A DNA stretch of 64,000 nucleotides from an uncultured SAR116 cluster alpha proteobacterium (lineage in GTDB: Bacteria; Pseudomonadota; Alphaproteobacteria; Puniceispirillales; Puniceispirillaceae), in contig CACGLE010000003.1 of the NCBI GenBank assembly GCA_902573725.1, positions 1 to 64,000 on the forward strand, written 5' to 3'. Shown in pieces: positions 19,987 to 29,272 of this stretch. Position 1 is the first letter of the stretch. The number at the start of each line of letters is the position of its first letter. The position numbers and the translations under genes are program-made. The notes beneath the pieces are model-generated. The model saw only the letters and a list, made by a program, of their open reading frames with translations. It was not told the DNA's origin and did not search any database.

Positions 19987-20073
19987 ATGCGTATTCTTTA
20001 TCAACATAAGATGGTTAAGTAGTTGGTCATAACCGTAATTATATAAATTTAAAGGTATGAATTATGCACTGTG

Positions 20074-21003
20074 TTATTGTCGAAATGTTTTGGAGAATGG
20101 TGTTTTTAAATCCAATAAAGAATTTAAAAGTGCGGCTTCATTTAACAGGCTTTCATCACTTATCCGAATGGGATTGATATCTATGCCGCCTCGCCTTGTA
20201 TAAAGACAGGCTACGAGTATTTTACTGTGAGGAAGTAAATCACATAATGTTTTAAAAACATGTTCACAAATCTCTTCATGAAAATGATTTTCTTGTCTCA
20301 TAGATATGATGTACTTGAGAAGTGATATTTTTGTCGGCACTTGATCCCCAATAATTTTAATAAAGATGTCTCCCCAGTCTGGCTGGTTTGTTACTCTGCA
20401 GTTAGAACGTAAAGCTCTTGAGGATACTTGAAAATCAGCGGGCTTAGTAATTTGTTCGGTCTGAAGCAAAGAAGGGTTTTGTTTAAATATATCAAAGTCT
20501 TCCCTCTCAAAATCGATACTATCTTCAAGTGGAGTAAAACCAGTAAAAATATTTTTTGGTTCCAGTGTGTTTTTGTCATGGAAAGATGCATTGACTTCCG
20601 TTTTCAATAGCTTACTCAAAATTTCAATAACCTTATTAGTCGCTTTCTTTGTTGCACTTTGGTAGTCACCTTCAAATTTTACAAAATTGAAGGAGTTTAA
20701 AAAAAGTTTGAGTGATTTAGACTCTATTATATTTAGTGACTCACACGGATAAATTATTTTTAAAAGTCCAGTCACAGGATAGCTGTTCGACAATAAGAAC
20801 GAAAATTCAAAAGCATGCCACACATCCCATCCTAAAAATGGAAGGTTTTCACTTTTAATGTTATCATGTTCTCGATTGAGTGCTCGGGGTATACATACCA
20901 GTAAGTTTTCGTCTATTTCAAATTGACTCTGATATTTTTTATTTAGACCACCATTGGATTTTTTCCCTAGATGTTTTGACGCAATTTTGTCGATTTCATC
21001 CAT
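20074..21003 (-). CDS. queF: NADPH-dependent 7-cyano-7-deazaguanine reductase (type II QueF)
   Basis: 309 residues, the long bimodular type found in gammaproteobacteria and some alphas. It reduces preQ0 to preQ1 in queuosine synthesis. The NADPH-binding QueF motif is seen in ESLNIIESKSLKLFLNSFN (about residues 88-106). The catalytic cysteine is C202 in SNCRVTNQPDWG, with the partner aspartate D209, and substrate-binding Glu/His lie in HFHEEICE. All active-site residues I can check are present. No other queuosine genes are nearby. It is divergent from the small membrane protein at 21160. Confidence 0.95.
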   Translation of the reverse strand: MDEIDKIASKHLGKKSNGGLNKKYQSQFEIDENLLVCIPRALNREHDNIKSENLPFLGWDVWHAFEFSFLLSNSYPVTGLLKIIYPCESLNIIESKSLKLFLNSFNFVKFEGDYQSATKKATNKVIEILSKLLKTEVNASFHDKNTLEPKNIFTGFTPLEDSIDFEREDFDIFKQNPSLLQTEQITKPADFQVSSRALRSNCRVTNQPDWGDIFIKIIGDQVPTKISLLKYIISMRQENHFHEEICEHVFKTLCDLLPHSKILVACLYTRRGGIDINPIRISDESLLNEAALLNSLLDLKTPFSKTFRQ

Positions 21004-21159
21004 CTCACATCCTCATATCCAAATTTCACCAAAAATCATCAAGAAGGTTTGTTAGTTTTATCTCCAAAAGTATGTTTTTGAAAGCTATTCGTCTAAATTA
21101 AATCCAATATGCTTATTGTTGCGTATATATGAGACAATATGTCACATAGGGAGTGAAGT

Positions 21160-21453
21160 ATGGGTAAAGCGATTGTTAATATGTGGAACTTGATTATGGA
21201 CCATAATGTTAATCCATTAAAGAACATTCAGGATCTACAGACCAGACATCTATTTATGCAATTGTTAGCTTGGATGTGGTGCGTTATTTTCGCAAGTAGC
21301 GTTGGTTCTTTTTTAGCGTTTGGTATTAGCGCTATATTACATTCACTATTAATAGCCGGAGTGGCAATAACGGTTGCTACCTTTGAAATGGCAAAAAAAC
21401 AACCCCAATATTTTGGAGGTTTAGGTCGTTCAGCCAACGGTGAACATGAGTAA
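21160..21453 (+). CDS. Small membrane protein of unknown function
   Basis: 97 residues with two hydrophobic segments (about 33-54 and 56-74, WMWCVIFASSVGSFLAFG and LLIAGVAITVATFEMAKK). The N-terminal region is amphipathic (NPLKNIQDLQTRHLFMQLL) and the tail is polar. The ribosome binding site GGGAG at 21149-21153 is good. I do not recognise the family. The PsiE-like gene follows 41 bases later on the same strand, suggesting a two-gene membrane operon. Confidence 0.75.
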   Translation: MGKAIVNMWNLIMDHNVNPLKNIQDLQTRHLFMQLLAWMWCVIFASSVGSFLAFGISAILHSLLIAGVAITVATFEMAKKQPQYFGGLGRSANGEHE

Positions 21454-21494
21454 GTTGAACTGATATAAAAACAAATTAGAATAAGCTGGTTTAA

Positions 21495-21872
21495 ATGAAT
21501 AATATTGGCACATCTGTAATAGGGTTTTTAGAAAAAAGCCTTTTGACTGTAGTGGCAGTTTTAACAATAATTGCCACTTTGCAAGAACTCTTAGCTATTT
21601 TTGATGCTCGAAAAGTGCAATTAGCTGACCTACTTCTTCTTTTTCTTTATACTGAGGTTCTTGGAATGGTTGGAGCCTTTTATAAAAGTAAGAAAATTCC
21701 CATTACACTTCCACTTTTTATTGCGATGACTGCACTCGCAAGGTTGATAATTTTGCAAGGTAAAGAGATGGATGCCATTATATTACTATATGAGGCTGGC
21801 GCTATTTTAATTCTAGCATTGGCATGTTTGGCTATTCGCTTTAGACCGCCATCCAATGAAGAAAATGAATAA
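21495..21872 (+). CDS. PsiE-like membrane protein
   Basis: 125 residues with four hydrophobic segments and the PsiE-type layout: FLEKSLLTVVAVLTIIATLQE, then LLLLFLYTEVLGMVGAFYKS, and ITLPLFIAMTALARLII. E. coli PsiE is induced by phosphate starvation; its role is unknown. Although a phosphate regulon lies 2 kb downstream, I found no Pho box in the 41 bases before this gene. After it, the 293-base gap 21873-22165 shows only AT-rich sequence. Confidence 0.75.
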   Translation: MNNIGTSVIGFLEKSLLTVVAVLTIIATLQELLAIFDARKVQLADLLLLFLYTEVLGMVGAFYKSKKIPITLPLFIAMTALARLIILQGKEMDAIILLYEAGAILILALACLAIRFRPPSNEENE

Positions 21873-22165
21873 GTTTTAATATAATAAGTCCCCAATTTAT
21901 TATTTCTTTTAGAAGAAGTGCCTCACATTCTTGTTGTGGCCCTAAAATGCTTTTTTTTGTTTGAACAGCAAATAGCTAATTTTATAAATAAACTTGAACC
22001 GGTTTTTAGTTTTTTCATTATGTATTCGTCAACCTGAATACAAAAAACAAATGAATATTCGACATCCATTTGATCTGCTTTTACAGAATTTGCACGGAAA
22101 CGCCTTTTATGACATCTTACTAATGTTAATATTCAAGACCAAACTCCTAACTTCTCGAGAGATAG

Positions 22166-23341
22166 ATGAGCATAAATAAACCAGTCAGAGCACGAGATGG
22201 CCAACAATGGATATATGATTATCTAATGAGAACAACCGGCCGTGCTATCCATTTTGAGATTGATGGTCGCCAACTTCCCTCTCCGGTAAAATCAATTAAA
22301 ATGGCAGCAAAGTATCTATCAAAGAAAGCAGAAAAGGCCGAGAAATTAGCTTCGTTATCTAAGTCCAACGGCGATTTAATCAGTGCTAGAATTTTATATC
22401 GAAAAGCCTCTGAAATGTTTCGTGAGGCTCAGCATTTTACAGTGCCAATCATAAGTGATTATAGATGGGGCTTATATGAAAAATGTCTTTCTTGTACTGA
22501 GGAGCTGCATAAACTCTCAGAATATAAAATTAACAAAGTGTATCTTGAAACGGAAATTGGTCTTATCCCAGCGTTATGGCACATTGTTGATACAGAGGTA
22601 GAAGCGCCAGCGGTAGTCTTTATTCCTGGAATGGATAATACAAAAGAAAACTATCCAAATCCTCTAGAAAACGAATTTCATATGAGAGGAATGCATGTAT
22701 TGGCGATTGATGGTCCGGGGCAAGGTGAAATGCTTAGGGAGGGTGTTTATGTAACACAGGATAATCATATTATTGCCGCTAAAGCTGCATATGAATTTCT
22801 AGCTAAACAAAAAACAGTAGATGAAAAGAAGATTGGCATATGCGGAAGAAGTTTTGGCACTTTTTGGTCAATGAGAGCAGCTGCAGCTGAGCTAAGATTT
22901 GCCGCCCTAGCAGGTGCGGTGGCATGTTATTTTTGGGATAATCTCAATATATTCGATGAGGCACCAATTCGATTCAAACAGATATTTATGGAAATGGCAG
23001 GCACTCATTCGGAAGAGCAATTTGACTTAATGTGTCAGGATTTTAGTCTCAAACCAGATGTTGAGAAGATCTCTTGTCCAACGCTAATGGCAACTGGTGA
23101 ATTTGACCCGTTGAGTCCATTAGAGGACGCCGATGCAATTTTCAATAAACTAAATGCTCCAAAAGAGATGTGGGTGTTTGAAGATGAATTTCATCCAATC
23201 CGAACTCCAGAGGCACTGTCAGGGCACAGCGTTTTTCACTATATCGCCCATTGGATGAGACAAGCGTTGGACGGAAATCTTCCTTCTAAATATGAAAAGA
23301 GGCGCTATATTTCAAAAAATGGTGATGGCATGTTTGGCTAA
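22166..23341 (+). CDS. Alpha/beta hydrolase, FrsA/EstB-like
   Basis: 391 residues. An N-terminal helical cap region (about 1-130) precedes an alpha/beta hydrolase core. The core has an oxyanion loop FIPGMDNTKENY, nucleophile elbow GRSFGTFW (Ser about 230), an acid in TGEFDPLSPLED and a final His in EDEFHPIRTPEAL. This layout matches the DUF1100/FrsA and 2,6-dihydroxypseudooxynicotine hydrolase-like group, which cleave C-C or ester bonds. The substrate is unknown. It is monocistronic and convergent with the NUDIX gene. Confidence 0.85.
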   Translation: MSINKPVRARDGQQWIYDYLMRTTGRAIHFEIDGRQLPSPVKSIKMAAKYLSKKAEKAEKLASLSKSNGDLISARILYRKASEMFREAQHFTVPIISDYRWGLYEKCLSCTEELHKLSEYKINKVYLETEIGLIPALWHIVDTEVEAPAVVFIPGMDNTKENYPNPLENEFHMRGMHVLAIDGPGQGEMLREGVYVTQDNHIIAAKAAYEFLAKQKTVDEKKIGICGRSFGTFWSMRAAAAELRFAALAGAVACYFWDNLNIFDEAPIRFKQIFMEMAGTHSEEQFDLMCQDFSLKPDVEKISCPTLMATGEFDPLSPLEDADAIFNKLNAPKEMWVFEDEFHPIRTPEALSGHSVFHYIAHWMRQALDGNLPSKYEKRRYISKNGDGMFG

Positions 23342-23367
23342 TAGCAAAATTCTTTAAAACTAGTTTA

Positions 23368-23820
23368 TTATGAGAGCAAATCCTTTTCTTTAGCATGACT
23401 CACAATAAAATCTTTCAGCAAAATAAAATTCTTAATGATATTTACGAATTCAGGTTCTAAGTTCCTAGACATAGCATTATGCAATTCAATCCAATGTCGC
23501 TCCCGTATACTTTTTTCGGGCCATTCATCAAATTGTTTAAGTACAAACATGGGATAATAAGTTACGCAAACATGACCTAATTTACCATTTTGAGATTTTG
23601 ATATCCTTTGAGTAATAGGAAATTTCTTAAATACTTTTCCAATTATTCCAGCCTCTTCAAATGCCTCTCTTTTGCATGGTTTTTTGCGGCTTTCTTTTTT
23701 ATCTTTATTACCTTTAGGAAATATCAAACGCTCTCTTGTCCTTGAGGTAATAAGCATTAAGCGGCATTGGTTTTCAGTTATGTTAAAAGGAATAGCTCCG
23801 ATTTTATGGCTCAAATTCAT
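23368..23820 (-). CDS. NUDIX hydrolase
   Basis: 150 residues. The NUDIX box G-x5-E-x7-R-E-x-x-E-E-x-G is intact in GNKDKKESRKKPCKREAFEE followed by AGI (about residues 37-59). The fold and length resemble diphosphoinositol-polyphosphate or nucleoside-polyphosphate NUDIX enzymes (LIFPKGNKDKKE is typical of the former). It hydrolyses a nucleoside-diphosphate-linked or polyphosphorylated substrate. It is the gene downstream of phoU on the same strand, after a 115-base gap. Confidence 0.88.
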   Translation of the reverse strand: MNLSHKIGAIPFNITENQCRLMLITSRTRERLIFPKGNKDKKESRKKPCKREAFEEAGIIGKVFKKFPITQRISKSQNGKLGHVCVTYYPMFVLKQFDEWPEKSIRERHWIELHNAMSRNLEPEFVNIIKNFILLKDFIVSHAKEKDLLS

Positions 23821-23935
23821 GCTTTCTTTGTATCATTGGTAATTTACTTTAAGACCTCTCGTACTTTTCTGTATTAAATATCTAAAATTTACATATCGAA
23901 ATTTTTTAAATTTTTGTTTCATACATTTAAAAAAA

Positions 23936-24616
23936 TCAAATTTCAGTTTTGGGTCGCTTTTCATCTAGCATTTCGGCATTAACAATAAAGTAAATTTGTT
24001 CTGCAATACTTGTACAATAATCACCGATGCGTTCAATATTTTTTGCGATGAACAAAGCATTAATATCAGAGGCGCTGGAACCTTTCTCAACCATTCCTCT
24101 ATAAATTTTTTTATAAACTATGTTATGTTGTGCGTCTAATTCTTCATCACCCTCCCAGACTAATTTTGCTTTTTTTGCATCAAGTCGTGCCAGGGCATCA
24201 AGTACATCAATGAGTAATTCTCTCGCTATTTCAGAAATTCCATTAACTTTTTTTAAAATGTTTAAATCGCCATCTTCTGCTATCATGCGTTCGCGACGTT
24301 TAATTATGTTTTTAGAATAGTCACCTATTCGCTCAAGAAAAGTGGCGATCTTTGGAGCCGTAATTATACGTCGTAAATCATTTGCTTGAGGTGAACGGAT
24401 TGCAATGATTTCTACAGTTTTATTGTAAATTTCACTTTCAAGGTGGTCAATTTTTTTATCGTTTTCTATCAAGCTTTTGAGTTTTACTTCGTCGTCCGCC
24501 ATACCGTCAATCACTGCAGTAAATTGACTTAAGGCAAGATTGCCCATCGTCGTAATTAGTTTAGCTAGCTCATTTAAATCATCATCGAAGGCAGAGTTTA
24601 TATGTTCTTTAGTCAT
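23936..24616 (-). CDS. phoU: Phosphate transport regulator PhoU
   Basis: 226 residues, two three-helix PhoU repeats. Each has the metal-binding E/D-x3-D region (LIENDKKIDHLESEIYN in the first, VWEGDEELDAQHNIVYKK in the second) and a conserved ERIGDY motif (FLERIGDYSKNI and NIERIGDYCTSI). It links the PstSCAB transporter to PhoR and keeps the regulon off when phosphate is sufficient. It is the last gene of the pst operon, 9 bases after pstB. Confidence 0.97.
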   Translation of the reverse strand: MTKEHINSAFDDDLNELAKLITTMGNLALSQFTAVIDGMADDEVKLKSLIENDKKIDHLESEIYNKTVEIIAIRSPQANDLRRIITAPKIATFLERIGDYSKNIIKRRERMIAEDGDLNILKKVNGISEIARELLIDVLDALARLDAKKAKLVWEGDEELDAQHNIVYKKIYRGMVEKGSSASDINALFIAKNIERIGDYCTSIAEQIYFIVNAEMLDEKRPKTEI

Positions 24617-24625
24617 TTTGATTTC

Positions 24626-25396
24626 CTAACCAATTTTTCCAGAAATGTAGGCTTCGGTCTGAGAGTCTTTGGGGCGAACAAATATTTCTTTAGTATCTCC
24701 ATACTCAATCAAATTTCCAAGATGGAAGTAGGCTGTTTTCTGAGAAACTCTTGCGGCCTGCTGCATTGAATGAGTTACGATTATAATCGTATATTCTTTA
24801 GCTAAATCCGACATCAGGTCCTCTATATTAGAAGTTGCTATCGGATCAAGTGCAGAGCACGGTTCATCCATAAGTATGATCTGAGGTTCAACTGCGATTG
24901 TTCGCGCGATACATAGACGCTGTTGTTGCCCCCCTGACAAACTTGTGCCAGATTCATCTAGACGGTCTCTTGCCTCATTCCATAAACCTGCACCTTTAAG
25001 TGCTTTTTCTACTATATCGTCAAGTTCAGACTTATTTGAAGCTAGTCCGTGTATGCGTGGGCCGTAAGCAACATTTTCATAGATTGATTTTGGAAATGGA
25101 TTTGGTTTTTGAAATACCATTCCAACTTTTGCTCTAAGCGGTACAACATCAATGGACGGGTCATAGATATCTTTTCCGTCAACAATTACGGTCCCCTCTA
25201 TTCTACAACTATCAATGGTATCGTTCATACGATTAATAGTTCGTAAAAAAGTGGACTTACCACAACCGGAAGGTCCAATGAAAGCAGTGATGGACCTCCT
25301 CCCTATGTCAATGCTGATATTATTGATAGCCTTTTTTTGTCCGTAATAGACAGACACATTTTTACAGTTAACTATACTCTCAACAGTCTCGGTCAT
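24626..25396 (-). CDS. pstB: Phosphate ABC transporter ATP-binding protein
   Basis: 256 residues. Walker A is [19 protein letters not shown], the signature is [16 protein letters not shown], Walker B is [16 protein letters not shown], and the H-loop histidine is in [14 protein letters not shown]. It powers phosphate uptake through PstA/PstC. It lies between pstA and phoU with short gaps, so it is part of a single operon. Confidence 0.98.
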   Translation of the reverse strand: MTETVESIVNCKNVSVYYGQKKAINNISIDIGRRSITAFIGPSGCGKSTFLRTINRMNDTIDSCRIEGTVIVDGKDIYDPSIDVVPLRAKVGMVFQKPNPFPKSIYENVAYGPRIHGLASNKSELDDIVEKALKGAGLWNEARDRLDESGTSLSGGQQQRLCIARTIAVEPQIILMDEPCSALDPIATSNIEDLMSDLAKEYTIIIVTHSMQQAARVSQKTAYFHLGNLIEYGDTKEIFVRPKDSQTEAYISGKIG

Positions 25397-25411
25397 CTAT
25401 AATCCCCTAGT

Positions 25412-26692
25412 TTACCATCGACGTTCTAATTTACGACGAAGCCAGACAGCCCCTCCATTCATAATCATCAAAAATAATAATAATATTATTATCGCGGCAC
25501 TAGTTTTATGAACAAACATTCTTTCAGCAAAATCCGCCCACATAAAAATTTGAACAGGAAGAACAGTTCCTGGGTCTGTAATCGACCCTGGAATATCAAC
25601 TATGAAGGCAACCATGCCAATCATCAAAAGAGGTGCAGTCTCTCCCAAGGCTTGTGCCATTCCTATGATAGTACCAGTAAGCATTCCCGGTATAGCTAAA
25701 GGCACCACGTGATGCATTGTTGCCTGCATCTTTGATGCCCCAATTGCAAGCGCTCCGTCTCTAATACTTGGTGGCACTGCTTTTATTGCAGCCCGACTTG
25801 AAATAATTATTGTCGGCAATGTCATTAATGCCAAAACCAATCCACCAATTAAAGGGATTGATCTTGGCATTCCAAACAGATTAATAAATATCGCTAAACC
25901 TAGTATTCCGAATACTACAGAAGGTACTGCTGCTAGATTGTTAATATTGATTTCAATTAGTTCAGTGAACTTATTTTTAGGAGCAAATTCCTCAAGATAG
26001 ACAGCTGTTGCTACTCCAAGTGGAAAGGCTATTAAAAAACAGACTGCTAATGTCAACATTGAGCCTATAAAAGCTCCTTTTATTCCTGCCATTTCTGCGT
26101 TACGAGACGCGCTCCCAAAAAATAAGTAGTCAGATATTTCATATGTAATTATGCCAGCTTCGTTCATTTTTTCTAAATAGTTTATCTCGATGTCATTAAG
26201 TCGCCTCTGCTTCTCTGGTGTTTGTTTTTTAATATATCCTCGAAAAAATGAGTCAGCATCATCATCTAATGCAAATTTTATCTTTTGTCTTGAATTTACC
26301 TTATCAGTATTTTTTTGCACAAAATTCACAAGCCTTAAGTCAGATCCATTTGATAAAAGGCTTCGGGCAGCTTTTTTTTCATTTCGCTTTTTTGCTCCAG
26401 TAAATTCTAGAACGGCTTCATTAATAATTTTTTTTGCTTCTCCTTCAAAAAGAGACTGGTCTGACATGTCACCCCTAGGATCGATTCGTTCCCTGGTTAA
26501 TTCAACTTCAAAAGTTGCATAGTATTGAAAAAAACCTGGAAGACCTTTTGAGCATATTGATATTAAAAGTATCGCTAAAAAGGCAATAGCAAGTGCAACA
26601 GCAAAAATGCCAAAAAACTTAAAATTTCTTTCTTTAGTTTGTCTGGCTTTTAAGCCATCTATTACTATCTTTTCAGTGCGCGTTTGAGCCAT
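25412..26692 (-). CDS. pstA: Phosphate ABC transporter permease PstA
   Basis: 426 residues, longer than the about 290 of E. coli PstA. After the first transmembrane helix (about 27-48), a soluble periplasmic insertion of about 150 residues precedes the MetI-like permease core. That is the alphaproteobacterial layout (DUF3333 type). The permease core carries the EAA loop around GASKMQATMHHVVPLAIPGM. It transports inorganic phosphate with PstC. Its stop lies 15 bases before pstB. Confidence 0.95.
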   Translation of the reverse strand: MAQTRTEKIVIDGLKARQTKERNFKFFGIFAVALAIAFLAILLISICSKGLPGFFQYYATFEVELTRERIDPRGDMSDQSLFEGEAKKIINEAVLEFTGAKKRNEKKAARSLLSNGSDLRLVNFVQKNTDKVNSRQKIKFALDDDADSFFRGYIKKQTPEKQRRLNDIEINYLEKMNEAGIITYEISDYLFFGSASRNAEMAGIKGAFIGSMLTLAVCFLIAFPLGVATAVYLEEFAPKNKFTELIEININNLAAVPSVVFGILGLAIFINLFGMPRSIPLIGGLVLALMTLPTIIISSRAAIKAVPPSIRDGALAIGASKMQATMHHVVPLAIPGMLTGTIIGMAQALGETAPLLMIGMVAFIVDIPGSITDPGTVLPVQIFMWADFAERMFVHKTSAAIIILLLFLMIMNGGAVWLRRKLERRW

Positions 26693-26704
26693 TTTTTAGT
26701 CCAA

Positions 26705-28090
26705 TTAATCGTATTTTTCTCTATATTTTTTTACAATTTGTAATGCAAAAAAATTCAAAATAAGTGTTATTATTATTAACGTTAAAGCAAGAGCAAAAGC
26801 GGATAAAGTCTTAGCAGACTCAAACTCCTGGTCACCAACTAATATGGTAACAATCTGAGCGGTAACTGTGGTAACTGCATCAAGCGGGTTTAGTGATAAA
26901 TTCGCAGCTAATCCAGCAGCCATAACAACAATCATTGTCTCTCCCACAGCACGAGATACTGCTAAAATTATGCTTGCAACTATGCCGGGTAATGCTGCTG
27001 GTAAAACGACTTTTTTTATAGTTTCACTTTTTGTTGAGCCAAGCCCTAGTGCTGCATCCCTAAGCGATTGAGGAACAGCTCTGATTACATCATCAGACAA
27101 AGAAGAGACGAACGGTATGATCATTATGCCCATAACAAAGCCTGCTGCTAATGCAGACTCAGATGCCACATCTAGCCCAATTAGTCCTCCTGTTTCACGA
27201 AAAAACGGAGCGATAGTCAAAGCAGCAAAAAATCCGTATACTACTGTTGGAACTCCAGCAAGAATTTCAAGCAAAGGTTTGAAAATTCCACGGATTTTTT
27301 TAGTTGCATATTCTGAAAGATAAACAGCCGATAAAAGTCCTACAGGTACAGAAACGCTTAATGCAATAATGGAGATGAGAAAAGTACCAACAAATAATGG
27401 TATTGACCCATACGTTGACAGCCCCGCTTGGCCAGAACCAGCTCGAGCTGCCCCCTCAAATTCAGGATTCCATGTCAGTCCAGTTAAAAACTCATAGATG
27501 GGTACTAATTTAAAGAATCTTATAGATTCAAATATAACTGAAAAAATAATTCCTATTGTTGTTATGATTGCGATCAAAGAACATATAATCAGCCCGATCA
27601 TAATAAGTTTTTCAACAGCATTTCTCGCTCGAAAATCTATTTTTACAAAGCTCAAAGCATATAAGCCAAAAGCAAATGAGCATATTATAGTTATAATCGA
27701 TATCAAACTGTCTGAATGCCCGCGCCAAATTATTAATTTTTGCGCTAAATCCATCATCCATCGCTCTGGTTCACCAACAATTATACCATCGGCAATATTG
27801 TTTATTGCTGCCAATAATATTAAAAAAGTCTGCTTACCTTCAATTATTAGGTTATTAGGGAGCCTATTTTTTAACATCTGGTCAAAAATTACATCATCGC
27901 AAATAATCCACAATGATAATAAAATAAGCGGCGGTACAATAGATAAAATTGCTGGAAATAATCCGTGATAAATATTCAAAGAATGAGGTTTCTTGTTCTC
28001 ATTCATGCAAATATTTTTAATCCTATTCTTTCCCAGGAAAAATAAAAAAATACCAATCAATGTTGTTACAATGTACGTTGCAGGTATCAT
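26705..28090 (-). CDS. pstC: Phosphate ABC transporter permease PstC
   Basis: 461 residues with an extended N-terminal membrane region, as in other alphaproteobacterial PstC proteins, followed by the MetI-like core. The EAA loop is in LRDAALGLGSTKSETIKKVV. About eight hydrophobic segments are visible. Translation is likely to start at 28090, with AGGATAAA upstream. A terminator-like hairpin (28101-28143) separates it from pstS, which would make its expression lower than that of the binding protein. Confidence 0.95.
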   Translation of the reverse strand: MIPATYIVTTLIGIFLFFLGKNRIKNICMNENKKPHSLNIYHGLFPAILSIVPPLILLSLWIICDDVIFDQMLKNRLPNNLIIEGKQTFLILLAAINNIADGIIVGEPERWMMDLAQKLIIWRGHSDSLISIITIICSFAFGLYALSFVKIDFRARNAVEKLIMIGLIICSLIAIITTIGIIFSVIFESIRFFKLVPIYEFLTGLTWNPEFEGAARAGSGQAGLSTYGSIPLFVGTFLISIIALSVSVPVGLLSAVYLSEYATKKIRGIFKPLLEILAGVPTVVYGFFAALTIAPFFRETGGLIGLDVASESALAAGFVMGIMIIPFVSSLSDDVIRAVPQSLRDAALGLGSTKSETIKKVVLPAALPGIVASIILAVSRAVGETMIVVMAAGLAANLSLNPLDAVTTVTAQIVTILVGDQEFESAKTLSAFALALTLIIITLILNFFALQIVKKYREKYD

Positions 28091-28100
28091 TTTTATCCTA

Positions 28101-28143
28101 TAAAAATAAAAAGGCGCCAGCTATAGTGTGTAACTGACGCCTT
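28101..28143 (-). terminator. Attenuating hairpin between pstS and pstC
   Basis: Read on the minus strand, AAGGCGTCAG (28143-28134) pairs with CTGGCGCCTT (28120-28111) in a 10-bp stem with one G-T pair, followed by TTTATTTTTA. This is a factor-independent terminator shape 20 bases after the pstS stop. Partial read-through would give a large excess of PstS over the membrane components. Confidence 0.8.
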
Positions 28144-28162
28144 ATATAATTACAATTGTTAA

Positions 28163-29194
28163 TTAAAGCATATCGGCAGTTAATTTAGGTAACTCTTTAA
28201 TCGCCTTTGTGTATTTAGCCTGTTCATCATCAGGCATAGGAACCATACCTGCATCAGATAATAAACCATCCTCGCCCCAATGCTTTGTCCATTCTTCCAT
28301 ATATTCCGCGATTCCAGGCACCACGCCAACATGAGCATGCTTCACGTAAAAATATAGTGCTCTAGATATTGCATAATCACCACTAGCGATTGCTTCAAAT
28401 GTTGCTTCCCCGCCATCGATAACAGCGCTCTTCAGAGTATCTGTGTTTTGGTCTAAATAAGAGAAACCAAATATACCATATGCTGAAGTATCTTCCTGAA
28501 GCTTTTGAACGATTAAATTATCTTGTTCACCAGCTTCAATGTAGGCTCCGTCTGTTCGCATGGCAATGCATTTATCTGCCTTTGCATTAATCGCTTTCAA
28601 CGCCTTTTTTGCCACCGTGTCTTTTTTACAATAGGCTTTTTCGTTGACCATTTCAACAAATGATGCACGCGTGCCGGATGTTGTCGGAGGACCATAAACT
28701 CTAATTTCTATATCTGGATAACTTGGGTTAATTTCACTCCATTTTTTGAATGGATTTGGAATCCAAGAGCCATCCTCTTGAGGAATTTCTGCAGTAAGTG
28801 CCTTACCCAAATCAGCTTTTGAAATTGTAAGTGTTTGTCCATCGATTGAGTTTGCTACCGCTATTCCATCGTATCCAACTTTTATTTCGGTTAAGTCTAC
28901 ACCATTTTTGTCACAGTATTCTAGTTCAGATGTTTTCATTCGTGATGAAGCATTCCCGATATCGATGTATTCAGTTCCAATTCCGTCACAAACTCCTTTT
29001 TTCCCTACAGATGAACCCCCTGATTCAACCACTGGAGTTTTAAATGAAGGATTTTTGCCCATTTCCTCTGCTATTATTGTAGCAAAGGGTAACACTGTTG
29101 AGGAGCCAGCTAAACTTAGTTGTTCTCTAGCCTCAGCAATCCCAGCTATTGAAAAAGAGATAGCTAACGTTGTCATAACATGTGAAATTCGCAT
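28163..29194 (-). CDS. pstS: Phosphate-binding protein PstS
   Basis: 343 residues from the ATG at 29194, which has AAAGGA upstream; a start at 29227 would only lengthen the signal peptide. Sec signal peptide at residues 1-22 (ending IAEA). The phosphate-binding motifs LSLAGSSTVLP and ESGGSSVGKKG are present near the N-terminus, and the TSGTRASF segment is in the middle. It captures phosphate in the periplasm for PstCAB. A Pho box lies 52-69 bases upstream of the start. Confidence 0.97.
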   Translation of the reverse strand: MRISHVMTTLAISFSIAGIAEAREQLSLAGSSTVLPFATIIAEEMGKNPSFKTPVVESGGSSVGKKGVCDGIGTEYIDIGNASSRMKTSELEYCDKNGVDLTEIKVGYDGIAVANSIDGQTLTISKADLGKALTAEIPQEDGSWIPNPFKKWSEINPSYPDIEIRVYGPPTTSGTRASFVEMVNEKAYCKKDTVAKKALKAINAKADKCIAMRTDGAYIEAGEQDNLIVQKLQEDTSAYGIFGFSYLDQNTDTLKSAVIDGGEATFEAIASGDYAISRALYFYVKHAHVGVVPGIAEYMEEWTKHWGEDGLLSDAGMVPMPDDEQAKYTKAIKELPKLTADML

Positions 29195-29245
29195 AACATT
29201 TTCCTTTAACAAATTTAATTTATGCAAATTCTTTAAATGTCATTT

Positions 29246-29263
29246 ATTACAGTTTTGTGACAC
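29246..29263 (-). promoter_or_regulatory. Pho box upstream of pstS
   Basis: On the minus strand GTGTCAC-aaaa-CTGTAAT gives two 7-base half-sites separated by 4 bases, matching the PhoB consensus CTGTCAT-n4-CTGTCAT at 11 of 14 half-site positions. It sits in the 78-base gap between phoB and pstS, 52-69 bases before the pstS start. PhoB should therefore activate pstSCAB-phoU. Confidence 0.75.
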
Positions 29264-29272
29264 GAAAAAAAA

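Noticed and set aside
21125-21150. Pho box upstream of the small membrane protein and PsiE-like gene
   Set aside because: One TGTCACA half-site is present but the partner half-site at the required spacing does not match.
27498-27968. 156-residue plus-strand frame antisense to pstC
   Set aside because: It mirrors the hydrophobic pstC sequence; such long antisense frames are common opposite membrane proteins.
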